Of a DNA stretch of 64,000 nucleotides, positions 35,293 through 47,101 are shown in pieces. The notes beneath the pieces are model-generated. The model did not search any database, had not been told where the DNA came from, and was given only the letters and a program-made list of their open reading frames with translations. Each line of letters starts with the position of its first letter. Position 1 is the stretch's first letter. Source of the DNA: Conyzicola lurida (GTDB lineage: Bacteria > Actinomycetota > Actinomycetes > Actinomycetales > Microbacteriaceae). The stretch lies in NCBI RefSeq assembly GCF_014204935.1, contig NZ_JACHMJ010000001.1, positions 3,472,001 to 3,536,000 on the forward strand. Direction: 5' to 3'. A program made the translations under genes and the position numbers.

Positions 35293-35787
35293 CTACTCGC
35301 AGCCCTCGCACACCACGTCGCCGGCCGGATCGGACGGAACGAGCGTCTTGCCGAAACAGAGCGAGTCGTCGGAGTCGACGTAGTACCCGAACCGGTCGAT
35401 CGGCGTGAAGCCCTCACGCGTGTAGAACCGCACGGCCGCCAACTGGGCCGGCCCGGTCTCGAGCACCAGCCGCGACCACCCGTTCTCGAGCCCGAAGCTC
35501 TCCAGCCGGTGGAGGATCGCCGTCGAGACACCCGAGCCACGCGCCGACGCATCCACGAACATCCGTTTGATCTCGCCGTGGTCGTCGTCGAGGCGGCGCA
35601 GGCCGCCGCAGCCGACCGGGGTGCCGTCGTCCGTATAGGCGACGAAGAACGCCGTGATGTCCGCGGCCGTCGGTGCGGGTCCGGGTTCCGAGTCGTCGGT
35701 GCCGTACAGCTGGGCGATCTCGCGGCGCTGTGCCGCTCGCAGCGCTTCAGCGTCGGGGTTGCTCCAGTCGACGGCGGTGACGATCAT
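35293..35787 (-). CDS. GNAT family N-acetyltransferase
   Basis: 164 residues. Core motif IKRMFVDASARGSGVSTAILHRLESFG (acetyl-CoA loop ARGSG) and LVLETGPAQLAAVRFYTREGF mark the fold. Ends in DVVCEGCE, a CxxC-like tail that is unusual. An ATG at 35787 overlaps the purC stop (ATGA), so it is coupled to purC although its substrate is unknown. A paralogue-like GNAT with the same LETG..YxKHGY and FGxY features is at 58325-58774. Confidence 0.92.
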   Translation of the reverse strand: MIVTAVDWSNPDAEALRAAQRREIAQLYGTDDSEPGPAPTAADITAFFVAYTDDGTPVGCGGLRRLDDDHGEIKRMFVDASARGSGVSTAILHRLESFGLENGWSRLVLETGPAQLAAVRFYTREGFTPIDRFGYYVDSDDSLCFGKTLVPSDPAGDVVCEGCE

Positions 35788-36641
35788 TCGCCGGTGAGCC
35801 TCTCGATCAGCTCGCGGTAGCGGGCGGCCGTCTGCTCGACGATGTCCTGCGGCAGCACGGGCGGCTCGCCGGTCTGGTCCCAGTTGGCCTTGAGCCAGTT
35901 GCGCACGATCTGCTTGTCGAAGCTGGCCGTGCGTTCGCCGGTGCCGTACAACGCGGCATCCCAGAATCGGCTGGAGTCGCTCGTGAGCACCTCGTCGCCG
36001 AGGGTGAGCTCTCCGGTCGCGGGGTCGGCGCCGAACTCGAACTTGGTGTCGGCGAGGATGATGCCGCGTGCTTCGGCGATGGCCGAGGCGCGGGTGAAGA
36101 TGTCGAGGCTGGCGTCGCGAAGGGCGGCGGCGACCTCCGCTCCGACGAGTTCCACGGTTCGCTCGAAGGTGATGTTCTCGTCGTGCTCGCCCATGGGGGC
36201 CTTCCACGCCGGGGTGTAGATCGGCTCGGGCAGGCGGTCGCCGTCGCTGAGGCCGGCGGGCAGGGCCACGCCGCAGACGCTCTGGCTCCGCTGGTATTCG
36301 AGCCAGCCGCTGCCGCTCAGGTAGCCGCGCACGACACACTCGACCGGGTACATGTCGAGGGTCTTCGCGAGCATCGAGCGCTTCGCGACAGACGGGGGCA
36401 GGTCGGCGGATGACGCAGCCAGATGGTTCGGCACGTCGAGCTGCGCGAACCACCACGTGCTCAGCGTGGTGAGCAGCTCGCCCTTGCCGGGGATGCCGGG
36501 TTCGAGCACGTGGTCGAAGGCGCTGACGCGGTCGCTCGCGACCATCAGCACCTCGCCGGGATGCTCCTCCGAGGTGTACAGGTCGCGCACCTTGCCCGAG
36601 TAGGCGTGTGTCCAACCGGGCAGAACTGTGGCTTCCGTCAT
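35784..36641 (-). CDS. purC: SAICAR synthetase
   Basis: 285 residues; joins CAIR and aspartate in step 8 of purine synthesis. Signature residues: GWTHAYSGKVRDLY (ATP-binding loop), VASDRVSAFDHVL, PVECVVRGYLSGSGW and ILADTKFEFG. Start: ATG 36641, because TATCGT (minus strand, 36649-36654) ends 7 nt upstream; a GTG three codons earlier would lie against the -10 itself. It is followed by a coupled GNAT gene. Confidence 0.97.
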   Translation of the reverse strand: MTEATVLPGWTHAYSGKVRDLYTSEEHPGEVLMVASDRVSAFDHVLEPGIPGKGELLTTLSTWWFAQLDVPNHLAASSADLPPSVAKRSMLAKTLDMYPVECVVRGYLSGSGWLEYQRSQSVCGVALPAGLSDGDRLPEPIYTPAWKAPMGEHDENITFERTVELVGAEVAAALRDASLDIFTRASAIAEARGIILADTKFEFGADPATGELTLGDEVLTSDSSRFWDAALYGTGERTASFDKQIVRNWLKANWDQTGEPPVLPQDIVEQTAARYRELIERLTGE

Positions 36642-36668
36642 GACACCCACGATACCGACAGGCGTGCG

Positions 36669-37919
36669 CTACTCCGCGACGCGCTGTGCGATGTCGGTGC
36701 GGTAGTGGCCGCCCTCGAGCTGGATGTGGCCGAGCGCCTCGTACGCGCGGGCGCGGGCGACCGTGAAGTTGCTGCCCGTGGCGACGACGCTGAGCACGCG
36801 ACCGCCGGTGGCGATGAACTTGCCGTCGAGCACCGCGGTCGCGGCGTGGGTGATGTGCACTCCGGCGACGGCGGATGCCGCGTCGAGGCCGAGGATCTCG
36901 CGCCCGGTCACCGGGGAGTCGGGGTAGCCCTCGCTCGCGAGAACGACGGTCACTGCGACATCCGACGAGAATTTCGGATACGGCAGGCGGCCCAGCGTGC
37001 CGGTCGCGGCCGCGTAGAGCAGCCCGCTCAGCGGCGTGACGAGGCGGGGGAGCACGACCTGGGTCTCGGGGTCGCCGAAGCGGGCGTTGAACTCGATGAC
37101 GCGGGTGCCCTGCTTGGTGAGGATCAGGCCGCAGTAGAGGAGTCCGACGAACGGGGTGTTCTCGGCGGCGAGTTGGCGGATCGTGGGGAGGGCGACCGAC
37201 GAGATGACGTCGTCGACGAACTCCTCGGTGAGCCACGGCAGTGGTGAGTAGGCGCCCATGCCGCCGGTGTTCGGTCCCTCGTCGTGGTCGTAGGCGCGCT
37301 TGTAGTCCTGCGCGGGCTCGAGGGGCACGACGCTCTCGCCGTCGCTGAGCAGGAAGAGCGAGACCTCCTGGCCGGCGAGGAATTCCTCGACCAGCACGTC
37401 GCCGTGCTGCAGCCAGTACTCGGCGTGGGCGATCGCGGCGTTGCGGTCGGGGGTGACGAGCACGCCCTTGCCGGCGGCGAGGCCGTCGGCCTTGATGACG
37501 TAGGGGGCGCCGTACTCGTCGATCGCGGCGACGGCCTGCTCCGACGAGGTGGTGCGGGCGGCGCGGCCGGTGGGCACGCCGGCCTCGTCCATGATGCGCT
37601 TGGCGAAGGTCTTGCTGCCCTCGAGTGCCGCGGCGGCCTTGCTCGGGCCGAAGACCGGGATACCGGCGGCGGTCAGCTTGTCGGCGACACCCGCGACGAG
37701 CGGGGCCTCCGGGCCGATGACGACGAGTTCGATGCCGTTGTCGCGGGCGTAGTCGCGCACGATCGAGCCGTTGGTGGGGTCGAGGGCGACCACCTCGACG
37801 TCGGCCGCGATTCCCGCGTTGCCGGGAGCCGCGGTGATTTCGTGACCCGCGTTCTCGCTCAACAGGGACGTGATGATGGCATGCTCACGCGCGCCGGAGC
37901 CGAGAACTAGGATTCGCAC
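36669..37919 (-). CDS. purD: Phosphoribosylamine-glycine ligase
   Basis: 416 residues, ATP-grasp enzyme making GAR. Starts [14 protein letters not shown], the PurD N-domain, with [13 protein letters not shown] (ATP-grasp Lys), [21 protein letters not shown] and [17 protein letters not shown] (metal site). A longer in-frame reading is rejected: GTG 37919 is preceded by TACGCT (37926-37931) at 6 nt. It lies 27 bp upstream of purC, which has its own -10. Confidence 0.98.
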   Translation of the reverse strand: MRILVLGSGAREHAIITSLLSENAGHEITAAPGNAGIAADVEVVALDPTNGSIVRDYARDNGIELVVIGPEAPLVAGVADKLTAAGIPVFGPSKAAAALEGSKTFAKRIMDEAGVPTGRAARTTSSEQAVAAIDEYGAPYVIKADGLAAGKGVLVTPDRNAAIAHAEYWLQHGDVLVEEFLAGQEVSLFLLSDGESVVPLEPAQDYKRAYDHDEGPNTGGMGAYSPLPWLTEEFVDDVISSVALPTIRQLAAENTPFVGLLYCGLILTKQGTRVIEFNARFGDPETQVVLPRLVTPLSGLLYAAATGTLGRLPYPKFSSDVAVTVVLASEGYPDSPVTGREILGLDAASAVAGVHITHAATAVLDGKFIATGGRVLSVVATGSNFTVARARAYEALGHIQLEGGHYRTDIAQRVAE

Positions 37920-37925
37920 CCGATC

Positions 37926-37931
37926 AGCGTA
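37926..37931 (-). promoter_or_regulatory. -10 element of purD
   Basis: TACGCT on the minus strand, 6 nt before GTG 37919. The divergent sterol-carrier gene uses TAGCGT at 37947-37952. Confidence 0.6.
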
Positions 37932-37959
37932 CCCGCACGGCCCGGGTAGCGTGGAGTGC

Positions 37960-38334
37960 ATGGCAAGAGCACGGATCGATTCGGGCATCGGCGGCACGGC
38001 CGTCAGAGCGGCGCTCGCCGGGGGCGATGTTTCACGTGACACATCGGCCACCGCGGTGCGGTTCCTGCTGCAGGTGCTGGCCGAGAACGCCGAGGGAAAC
38101 ACGGTCGAGGTGCGGGTGCCGCCGTTCGGCGCGGTGCAGTGCATCGAGGGGCCGCGGCACACCCGGGGCACTCCGCCCAACGTCGTCGAGACGGATGCCG
38201 CGACCTGGCTCGCCCTCGCGACCGGCACCCTGCGCTGGGCCGACGCCGTCGCCGAGGGGCGCGTGCACGCTTCCGGGCAGCGCGCGGACCTCAGTGATTA
38301 CCTCCCAGTGTGGACTGAGACAATAGGGGCATGA
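37960..38334 (+). CDS. Sterol carrier family protein (Rv0807-like)
   Basis: 124 residues. I recognise the actinobacterial family annotated 'sterol carrier family protein', usually beside purF (for example Rv0807 in M. tuberculosis). The C-terminal part ([43 protein letters not shown], positions about 76-118) resembles an SCP2 domain; the N-terminal half contains [32 protein letters not shown]. Function unknown. Divergent from purD. Leaderless: TAGCGT ends 7 nt before the ATG. The stop overlaps the next start (ATGA, 38331-38334). Confidence 0.85.
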   Translation: MARARIDSGIGGTAVRAALAGGDVSRDTSATAVRFLLQVLAENAEGNTVEVRVPPFGAVQCIEGPRHTRGTPPNVVETDAATWLALATGTLRWADAVAEGRVHASGQRADLSDYLPVWTETIGA

Positions 38335-38768
38335 GTTCAACCCCCGACGAGCAGGACGCAGCCAACGAAACCGAGGTGCGCATCCGCCGCGCACCCAAGT
38401 ACGGCCCGTTCATCATCGTCGGCGGCGGAATCGGCGCCATCGTCACCTTCGTCCTCACGGCGCTCTTCCCGGTCGACCCCAACGTCGGCTTCGGCGCGCT
38501 GTTCGGCTACTTCGCGCTCTACGGCGTGACGGGCGGAGCGCTCATCGGCGCCATCTTCGCGCTCGTGTTCGACCGCGTGCTGCTGCGCCGTTCGCGCCCG
38601 GCCACCGTGGTGACCGAGATCACCGACCCCGACCTGGTCGAGGCCGAGCGACTCCGTGACGAAAAATGGGCTGCAGAGGATGCCGCGGCCGACGCCGCGG
38701 CGAACCCGTCCCCCGCGCCCGAGCCGGCCGACGCGCCCGCGAAGCCGCACGAGGACCCGACGACATAA
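38331..38768 (+). CDS. Small two-TM membrane protein, unknown
   Basis: 145 residues with a 20-residue polar N-terminus, two hydrophobic segments (PFIIVGGGIGAIVTFVLTALF and LFGYFALYGVTGGALIGAIFALVF), and an acidic then Ala/Pro-rich C-terminal tail with no fold signature. Conserved-looking in gene context only: it is coupled by a 4-bp overlap to the sterol-carrier family gene and followed by the 65-bp repeat. No function inferred. Confidence 0.8.
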   Translation: MSSTPDEQDAANETEVRIRRAPKYGPFIIVGGGIGAIVTFVLTALFPVDPNVGFGALFGYFALYGVTGGALIGAIFALVFDRVLLRRSRPATVVTEITDPDLVEAERLRDEKWAAEDAAADAAANPSPAPEPADAPAKPHEDPTT

Positions 38769-38774
38769 CCTGCG

Positions 38775-38839
38775 GTCGCAGGCTCCCTCGGTGCTGGGGT
38801 CACGCGAACGCTGGCGCGTGTGCCATAGCTCCACCGCGC
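38775..38839. repeat. 65-bp dispersed repeat, copy 2
   Basis: 59 of 65 bases identical to 7877-7941 (copy 1), same orientation, again between convergent genes (the 38331 membrane protein gene and purF). Confidence 0.85.
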
Positions 38840-38857
38840 CGACGTCCCCAAGAGCAC

Positions 38858-40315
38858 CTAGCTCAGCTGGTTCGCCTCGACCCAGGCCAGGTACTCGGGG
38901 CTGACGGTGCCGGTGACGTAGTCGCCGGTGAAGCAGCTCATCTCGAGCGCCGTGACGTCCGATCCCTCGAGGATCGCCGCCTGCATGTCGGCGACCTCCT
39001 GGTAGATCAGGTAGTCGGCGCCGAGCTCGGTCGCGATCTCGGGGATGCGACGGCCGTGGGCCACGAGCTCCTGACGCGACGGCATGTTGATGCCGTACAC
39101 GTGCGGGAAGCGCACGGGCGGGGCCGCCGAGGTGAAGGTCACCTTGTTGGCGCCGGCGTCGCGGGCCATCTGCACGATCTCTTTCGAGGTGGTGCCGCGC
39201 ACGATCGAGTCGTCGACGATCAGGATGTTCTTGCCGCGGAACTCGCTGCCCATGGCGTTGAGCTTCTGCTTGACGCTCTTCTTGCGCTCTTCCTGCCCGG
39301 GCATGATGAACGTGCGGCCCACGTAGCGGTTCTTGTAGAAGCCCTCGCGGTACTCGATGCCCAGCTTCTGCGCGACCTGCATCGCCGCGGGACGGGACGA
39401 GTCGGGGATCGGCATGACGACGTCGATGTCGCCCATGGGCGTGTACTGCGCGATCGTGTCGGCGAGCCGGTCGCCGAGGCGCAGGCGCGCGTCGTAGACC
39501 GAGATGCCGTTCATGATCGAGTCGGGGCGCGCGAGGTAGACGTACTCGAACGAGCACGGCACGAGACGCGGGTTCGCGGCGCACTGCTTCGACACCATCT
39601 CGCCGCCGCGCGTGATGAACACCGCTTCGCCGGGGGCGATGTCGCGGACGACCTCGTAGCCCGCACTCTCCAGAACGAGAGATTCGGATGCCACGATCCA
39701 TTCGTCGCCCACCAGCCCGGCCGAGCGCTTGCCGAGGATCAGCGGGCGGATACCGAACGGGTCGCGGAAGGCGAGCAGTCCGTGCCCGGCGATCAGCGCG
39801 ATGGCGCCGTAGGAACCCTCGACGCGTTCGTGCACGCGGGCGACCGCGTTGAAGACCTGCTCCGGGTCGAGGTCGGCGCCGGTGACCTGCGCCTGCAGCT
39901 CGTGGGCCAGCACGTTGACGAGCAGCTCGGTGTCGCTCGTGGTGTTGAGGTGGCGGCGGTCGACGTCGAACAGTTCGCGGGTGAGTTCGCGGGTGTTGGT
40001 CAGATTGCCGTTGTGGATCAGGGTGATGCCGTAGGGCGCGTTCACGTAGAACGGCTGGGCTTCCTGCTCGTTGTTGGCGTTGCCCTTGGTGGCGTAGCGC
40101 ACGTGGCCGAGGCCCATGTTGCCGAGGAGCCCGCGCATGTCGCGAGTGCGGTACGCCTCGCGCACCTGGCCCTTCGCCTTGTGCGAGTAGAAGGTGCTGC
40201 CGTCGGCCGTAGCGATACCCGTCGAATCCTGACCGCGGTGCTGCAGGAGAAGCAGCGCGTCGTAGACGAGTTGGTTAGCCGGCTGGGAAGAAACGATGCC
40301 AACAATGCCGCACAT
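38858..40315 (-). CDS. purF: Amidophosphoribosyltransferase
   Basis: 485 residues; first step of purine synthesis (PRPP to phosphoribosylamine). The mature N-terminus is MCGIVGIVSS, with the nucleophile Cys at residue 2 and no propeptide, then LLLLQHRGQDSTGIA. The PRPP loop is NILIVDDSIVRGTTS. Glutaminase and PRTase domains are complete. Four conserved Cys that could ligate an Fe-S cluster occur in the actinobacterial pattern (QCAANPRLVPCSFEY and a later C). Divergent from purM across 73 bp. The 3' end faces the 65-bp repeat. Confidence 0.98.
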   Translation of the reverse strand: MCGIVGIVSSQPANQLVYDALLLLQHRGQDSTGIATADGSTFYSHKAKGQVREAYRTRDMRGLLGNMGLGHVRYATKGNANNEQEAQPFYVNAPYGITLIHNGNLTNTRELTRELFDVDRRHLNTTSDTELLVNVLAHELQAQVTGADLDPEQVFNAVARVHERVEGSYGAIALIAGHGLLAFRDPFGIRPLILGKRSAGLVGDEWIVASESLVLESAGYEVVRDIAPGEAVFITRGGEMVSKQCAANPRLVPCSFEYVYLARPDSIMNGISVYDARLRLGDRLADTIAQYTPMGDIDVVMPIPDSSRPAAMQVAQKLGIEYREGFYKNRYVGRTFIMPGQEERKKSVKQKLNAMGSEFRGKNILIVDDSIVRGTTSKEIVQMARDAGANKVTFTSAAPPVRFPHVYGINMPSRQELVAHGRRIPEIATELGADYLIYQEVADMQAAILEGSDVTALEMSCFTGDYVTGTVSPEYLAWVEANQLS

Positions 40316-40388
40316 GCGGAATTAGCTCCAGACCGTAGAGTTGGGGGGATATGTCTAGTCTTTCACGTCGTGGATGGGAACCTCACGC

Positions 40389-41480
40389 ATGAGTAACAAG
40401 TACGCCGAGGCAGGCGTCGACACCGCAGCCGGTGATCTGGCCGTCGAGCTCATGAAGTCCGCGGTCTCCGCGACGCACGGACCCTCTGTGGTCGGGGGTT
40501 TTGGTGGATTCGCCGGACTCTTCGACGTTTCCTTCCTCAAGGATTACGACCGACCGCTGCTCGCGACATCCACTGACGGAGTCGGAACAAAAGTCGCGAT
40601 CGCCCAGGCGCTCGACAAGCACGACACCATCGGACAGGACCTCGTGGGCATGGTCGTCGACGACATCGTCGTCGTCGGAGCCCGCCCGCTGTTCATGACG
40701 GACTACATCGCGTGCGGCCGGGTCGTGCCCGCGCGCATCGCCGACATCGTCAAGGGCATCGCCCTCGCGTGCTCTGAGACGGGTACCGCGCTCGTCGGCG
40801 GCGAGACCGCCGAGCACCCCGGGCTGCTCGGCCCGGACGACTACGACGTGGCGGGCGCCGCGGTCGGTGTTGTCGAGTCGTCGAAGGCCCTCGGTCCCGA
40901 GCGCGTGGTCGACGGCGACGTGGTCGTCGCCATCGCGTCATCCGGCCTTCACAGCAACGGCTTCTCTCTGGTTCGCCACATCCTCGGCAGCGCGGGCGTC
41001 GGCTACACCGACACGTCGGCCGACCTGGGCGGCTGGGGCGAGGCGCTGCTCGTGCCGACCCGCCTGTACACGACGCCGCTGCTCGGCGTGATCGACGAGC
41101 TCCCAGACGCCATCCACTCGCTCAGCCACGTCACGGGCGGCGGCATCGCGGCGAATCTCGCGCGCGTGCTGCCGATCGGCTCGTGGGTCGAGCTGGAGCG
41201 CGCGACCTGGTCGCCCGACCCCGTCTTCCGCGTGCTGGCCGACCTCGGTTCGATGACGCTCGAGGAGACCGAGGGCACCTGGAACCTGGGCATCGGCATG
41301 TTCGCCGTCGTCGCCGCCGAGTCCGCCGCCGCCGTGATCGCGTCGATCGAGTCCGCGGGTATCCCGGCCTGGGAAGCGGGCCGCGTGTCCGTGGGCGAGC
41401 GCTCGCTGGCCGGCTTCGAGCAGGGTGCGAAGGGCGTCAACGGCGGCGCCGTGCGCCTGTCGGGCACCTACGCCGCATAA
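40389..41480 (+). CDS. purM: AIR synthetase
   Basis: 363 residues; converts FGAM to AIR with ATP. Motifs: YAEAGVDTAAGDLAVELMK, LLATSTDGVGTKVAIAQ, VGGETAEHPGLL, ASSGLHSNGFSLVR, and HVTGGGIAANLARVLP. A TAGTCT at 40356-40361 would give a short leader; I chose ATG 40389 (GGGAA 8 nt upstream) over an in-frame ATG five codons earlier. It is divergent from purF and, with it, controlled by the same 73-bp region. Confidence 0.97.
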   Translation: MSNKYAEAGVDTAAGDLAVELMKSAVSATHGPSVVGGFGGFAGLFDVSFLKDYDRPLLATSTDGVGTKVAIAQALDKHDTIGQDLVGMVVDDIVVVGARPLFMTDYIACGRVVPARIADIVKGIALACSETGTALVGGETAEHPGLLGPDDYDVAGAAVGVVESSKALGPERVVDGDVVVAIASSGLHSNGFSLVRHILGSAGVGYTDTSADLGGWGEALLVPTRLYTTPLLGVIDELPDAIHSLSHVTGGGIAANLARVLPIGSWVELERATWSPDPVFRVLADLGSMTLEETEGTWNLGIGMFAVVAAESAAAVIASIESAGIPAWEAGRVSVGERSLAGFEQGAKGVNGGAVRLSGTYAA

Positions 41481-41518
41481 GCGGATCGAGCCCGTCGAAA
41501 ACCACCCCCTTAAAGCGA

Positions 41519-41558
41519 ATTGAGCCTGTCGAAATCGAGTGATTTCGACAGGCTCAAT
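41519..41558. repeat. 18-bp stem repeat hairpin between purM and DUF3073
   Basis: ATTGAGCCTGTCGAAATC (41519-41536), loop GAGT, exact complement (41541-41558). A further half-copy lies at about 41486-41501. Probable bidirectional terminator for the convergent pair. Confidence 0.8.
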
Positions 41559-41569
41559 CCCTGAGGGCC

Positions 41570-41845
41570 TTAGGCGCTGCGCGTGTATCCGTCGTCTTCA
41601 TCGGGCACATAGCTGCCCGGAACGTACTCGTCGTCTTCGTCGTCGTCATCCTCGTCGTCGACGGGAGCGCCGGTGCCGGCAACGTACTCCGGCCACGCGG
41701 CGAGGTCTTCGTCGAGTCGCGGATCTCCGGGCTCGCCGGATCCGCCGAGCTCCTTTTGGAGAGCTCCGTAGTTGGTGTCAGGACTGAAGTACTTCAGGTC
41801 ACGAGCGACCTTGGTGTGCTTCGCCTTTTGACGGCCTCGCCCCAT
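41570..41845 (-). CDS. DUF3073 family protein
   Basis: 91 residues. The N-terminal signature MGRGRQKAKHTKVARDLKY is diagnostic of DUF3073, a small actinobacterial protein typically encoded beside purM (Rv0810c in M. tuberculosis). The remainder is acidic (DDEDDDDEDDEYVPG) and probably disordered. Function unknown. It converges on purM across a repeat hairpin. Confidence 0.95.
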   Translation of the reverse strand: MGRGRQKAKHTKVARDLKYFSPDTNYGALQKELGGSGEPGDPRLDEDLAAWPEYVAGTGAPVDDEDDDDEDDEYVPGSYVPDEDDGYTRSA

Positions 41846-41955
41846 GCGTAGACCCCCTCATGAATCAGTCCGAAGGGAACCTCGAAGGTTCCGGGAAATT
41901 GCGAACAGCGATCTAACGAAAAGTAGTTGGCAGTTTAGCACGCAGGGTCAGCGGG

Positions 41956-41961
41956 TAACGT
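41956..41961 (+). promoter_or_regulatory. -10 element of the FAD oxidoreductase gene
   Basis: TAACGT ending 6 nt before GTG 41968. Confidence 0.6.
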
Positions 41962-41967
41962 TGTCGG

Positions 41968-44282
<2,315 letters not shown>

Positions 44283-44286
<4 letters not shown>

Positions 44287-44645
44287 CGCGCCACCAGATA
44301 CGCCAGCGTGGCGACCCCGATTCCGCACACGACGTTGGCGGCGACGCTCAGGGCTGCCACCCGGGTGCGCCCGGCCTGCACGAGCTCGACCGTCTCGACG
44401 CTGAACGTGCTGAAAGTGGTGAGCCCGCCGCAGAGCCCGGTCAGCAGCACGAGCCGCAGGTCGTCCGAGACCGCGGCCCGTTCGGAGAGCCCGAGCACCG
44501 CGCCCCCGATGAGCGATCCGACGACGTTGACGGTGAACACCGCCCACGGCAGGCGCCGCCCGGCGAATGCCAAGGAGACGAGGTAGCGCACGACGGCGGC
44601 GGCGGCGCCGGTCAGCACGACGGCGAGGGCCAGCAGCGGGGTCAC
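44283..44645 (-). CDS. crcB: CrcB/FEX fluoride channel subunit, copy 2
   Basis: 120 residues, four hydrophobic segments. FEX landmarks: GAAAAVVRYLVSLA, WAVFTVNVVGSLIGG, and GLCGGLTTFSTFSVETVEL, with the central Phe box. Exports fluoride as an antiparallel dimer, and the tandem arrangement with another crcB upstream suggests a heterodimer. The GTG overlaps the stop of the first crcB (GTGA, 44642-44645). A longer in-frame reading runs into the upstream gene and is rejected. Confidence 0.95.
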
Positions 44646-45013
44646 CGTGTCACCGCGGAGCCGCGCCGGCCGAGCCGCAGGCCCGCCCACGCCCCGGCGA
44701 GCCCGAGAACGAGTGTCGCCACGAGGTACGCCAGCGCCGTCATCCACTCGTCTGACGCCCCGAGCGAGACCAGCGTCACGGCGAACGCCGAGAACGTGGT
44801 GAACGACCCGAGCAGCCCGGGGCCGAGGCCCGCCCGCACCCAGTCACGGGCGGTCGGCCAGACGCGGGATACGAGCAGCCCGAGCGCGAACGCCCCGACC
44901 ACGTTGATCACGAGGGTGGAGAGCGGCTGCGTGACGAGCGTGTCGATGCCGAGGCGCAGGCCCGTGCCGAGGATGCCGCCCGCGAGGACGGCGAGTAGCG
45001 ACCGCCAGCCCAT
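44642..45013 (-). CDS. crcB: CrcB/FEX fluoride channel subunit, copy 1
   Basis: 123 residues with four hydrophobic segments and the FEX motifs GGILGTGLRLGIDTLV, TLVINVVGAFALGLLV and GLLGSFTTFSAFAVTL. Partner of the following crcB. Its ATG overlaps the TAA of the potassium permease gene by one base (TAATG), placing a fluoride exporter directly behind a KimA-like permease in one transcript. Confidence 0.95.
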   Translation of the reverse strand: MGWRSLLAVLAGGILGTGLRLGIDTLVTQPLSTLVINVVGAFALGLLVSRVWPTARDWVRAGLGPGLLGSFTTFSAFAVTLVSLGASDEWMTALAYLVATLVLGLAGAWAGLRLGRRGSAVTR

Positions 45014-47037
45014 TACTTGTGGGAGGGCAGCTTGGCCGGCGGCAGCGCCTTGCGCTGGATCACGCGCACCGGCTCGCCGCGACGGGTCTGTCCGGGCAAC
45101 GGGCGCTGCGGGCGGTTGTAGAGCGCGCGCGTCGAGTCCAGCAACCATGGCACGAGCGCCACGGTGACGCCCGGGCACAGCAGCAGCTTGTGGCGGATGC
45201 GCCGCGCTTTGTGGTTGTGGAGGAGGCTCTCCCACCAGTGCCCGACGATGTACTGCGGCGTGTAGACCGTGACGATCTCCGAGCCGTGCTCTTCGCGGTG
45301 CATCTTGATGTACTTGATCAGCGGCATGCTGATGTCGCGGTACGGCGACGCGATGATGCGCAGCGGCACCCCGATCTCCTGTTCGGCCCACTGCTGCTCG
45401 AGCCGCAGCGACTCGTCCTCGTCGATCGACACGTGCACGGCCTCGAGCGATTCGTGGCGGGCGGCGATCGCGTAGTCGAGCGCCTTCAGCGTCGGCTTCT
45501 GCATCTTGCCGACCAGGACGATGGCGTGGTCGCCGCTCGAGCCGAACTCGGTGGTGTTGTCGACGGCGATGTCGCGCTCGACCTTGCCGTAGTAGCGGTT
45601 GATCCGCAGCATCACGAGGTATAGCACCGGCATGATGGCGAAGACGAGCCAGGCGCCGTGGGTGAACTTGGTGATGGTCACGATCACCAGGACGGTGGCG
45701 GTGAGGATGGCGCCCGTGGCGTTGATCAGACGGGATCTGTAGACCTGGGCGGGGTTGGCACAGCCCTCGCGCAGCATCCTCGTCCAGTGCACGACCATGC
45801 CGGTCTGGCCGAGAGTGAAGCTGACGAAGACGCCGATGATGTAGAGCTGGATCAGCTGCGTGAGGTTGGCCTGGTACGCGATCAGGATGACGGCGGCCAC
45901 GAACCCGAGAGCGAGCACGCCGTTCGAGTAGACCAGCCGGTCGCCGCGGGTGGAGAGCGACTTGGGCGCGTACTTGTCGCGGGCGAGCACCGAGCCGAGC
46001 AGCGGGAACCCGTTGAACGCCGTGTTGGCGGCGAGCAGCAGCACGAGCGCGGTCGTGGCCTGGATCACGAAGAACATGACGGTGTTGCCGCCGAAGACCG
46101 CCGCGGCGATCTGCGCCATGACGCTCAACTGCGGGTCGGTCGCGCACGCTGCCCAGCCCTGCAGGTCGCAGGCGCTCTCGGCGTAGTGCACCTGGCTGGT
46201 GAGGGCGAGGGTGACGACGCCGATGAACAGGACGATGGCGATGCCGCCCATCAGCACGAGGGTGCGCTGCGCGTTCTTCACCTTGGGGCGGCGGAAGGCG
46301 GGCACGCCGTTGGCGATCGCCTCGACGCCCGTGAGCGCGCTACAGCCGCTGGCGAACGCGCGCAGCAGAAGCAGCACGAAGGCGATCTGCGTGGGGCTCT
46401 GGTGATCGACCGTGTACTGCGACGACTCGGCGATGGCCGGGTCACCGAGCGCCAGGCGCACGAGACCCGTGACGATCATGACGCCGACGCTGCCGATGAA
46501 CAGATAGGTGGGCAGGGCGAACGCCTTGCTCGACTCGGCGACGCCGCGCAGGTTGATCGCCGCGAGCACGATGATGAAGCCCACCGCCATCTCGACCCGC
46601 AACGGGTTGAGCTCGGGGAAAGCGGAGATGATGTTGTCCACGCCGCTGGCGACCGAGACGGCCACGGTGAGGATGTAGTCGACGAGCAGCGCGGAGGCCA
46701 CGACGAGGCCGGCCTTCTCGCCGAGGTTCTTGTGCGCCACCTCGTAGTCGCCGCCGCCCGACGGGTAGGCCTTGATCAGCTGGCGGTACGACGCCACGAC
46801 CACCACGAGCAGGATCACCACGGCGGCCGCGACCCAGGGTGCGAACGACAGGAACGCGAGTCCGCCGAGCGTCAGGATCAGCAGCAGCTCCTGCGGCGCG
46901 TACGCCACAGACGAGAGGGGGTCGCTCGCAAAAATCGGGAGCGCCAAATGTTTGGGAAGTAGTTGCCCCTCGAGCTTCTCAGAGGGCAGAGGTTCGCCGA
47001 TAAGCCAACGCTTCGGCGACCGTCCATCGGTAGTCAC
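45013..47037 (-). CDS. KimA-like potassium/amino-acid APC permease
   Basis: 674 residues. The N-terminal part LPIFASDPLSSVAYAPQELLLIL and about twelve TM helices are those of the APC superfamily, closest by memory to the KimA (YdaO) K+ importers. A 160-residue cytoplasmic domain follows the last TM (from about 515: MQKPTLKALDYAIAARHESLEAV), including a USP-like segment. A TTG-start reading to 47076 exists, but GTG 47037 is preferred because TAGGCT (47046-47051) lies 8 nt upstream. Substrate could be K+ or an amino acid; neighbours do not settle it. No c-di-AMP riboswitch can fit in the short upstream gap. Confidence 0.82.
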   Translation of the reverse strand: MTTDGRSPKRWLIGEPLPSEKLEGQLLPKHLALPIFASDPLSSVAYAPQELLLILTLGGLAFLSFAPWVAAAVVILLVVVVASYRQLIKAYPSGGGDYEVAHKNLGEKAGLVVASALLVDYILTVAVSVASGVDNIISAFPELNPLRVEMAVGFIIVLAAINLRGVAESSKAFALPTYLFIGSVGVMIVTGLVRLALGDPAIAESSQYTVDHQSPTQIAFVLLLLRAFASGCSALTGVEAIANGVPAFRRPKVKNAQRTLVLMGGIAIVLFIGVVTLALTSQVHYAESACDLQGWAACATDPQLSVMAQIAAAVFGGNTVMFFVIQATTALVLLLAANTAFNGFPLLGSVLARDKYAPKSLSTRGDRLVYSNGVLALGFVAAVILIAYQANLTQLIQLYIIGVFVSFTLGQTGMVVHWTRMLREGCANPAQVYRSRLINATGAILTATVLVIVTITKFTHGAWLVFAIMPVLYLVMLRINRYYGKVERDIAVDNTTEFGSSGDHAIVLVGKMQKPTLKALDYAIAARHESLEAVHVSIDEDESLRLEQQWAEQEIGVPLRIIASPYRDISMPLIKYIKMHREEHGSEIVTVYTPQYIVGHWWESLLHNHKARRIRHKLLLCPGVTVALVPWLLDSTRALYNRPQRPLPGQTRRGEPVRVIQRKALPPAKLPSHK

Positions 47038-47089
47038 GAGGGGCGAGCCTACTCTTTTTATTCCCGATCGGAGCAAATTTGTTTGGACT

Positions 47090-47095
47090 TAGACT
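47090..47095 (+). promoter_or_regulatory. -10 element of the 47102 gene
   Basis: TAGACT ending 6 nt before ATG 47102; divergent to the permease promoter. Confidence 0.6.
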
Positions 47096-47101
47096 TCGGT
47101 A

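Noticed and set aside
36642-36650. GTG 36650 as purC start
   Set aside because: The TATCGT -10 would sit against the codon; ATG 36641 has the expected 7-nt spacing.
47037-47076. TTG start at 47076 for the KimA-like permease
   Set aside because: No Shine-Dalgarno, and a TAGGCT -10 lies inside the extra codons, so GTG 47037 is used.
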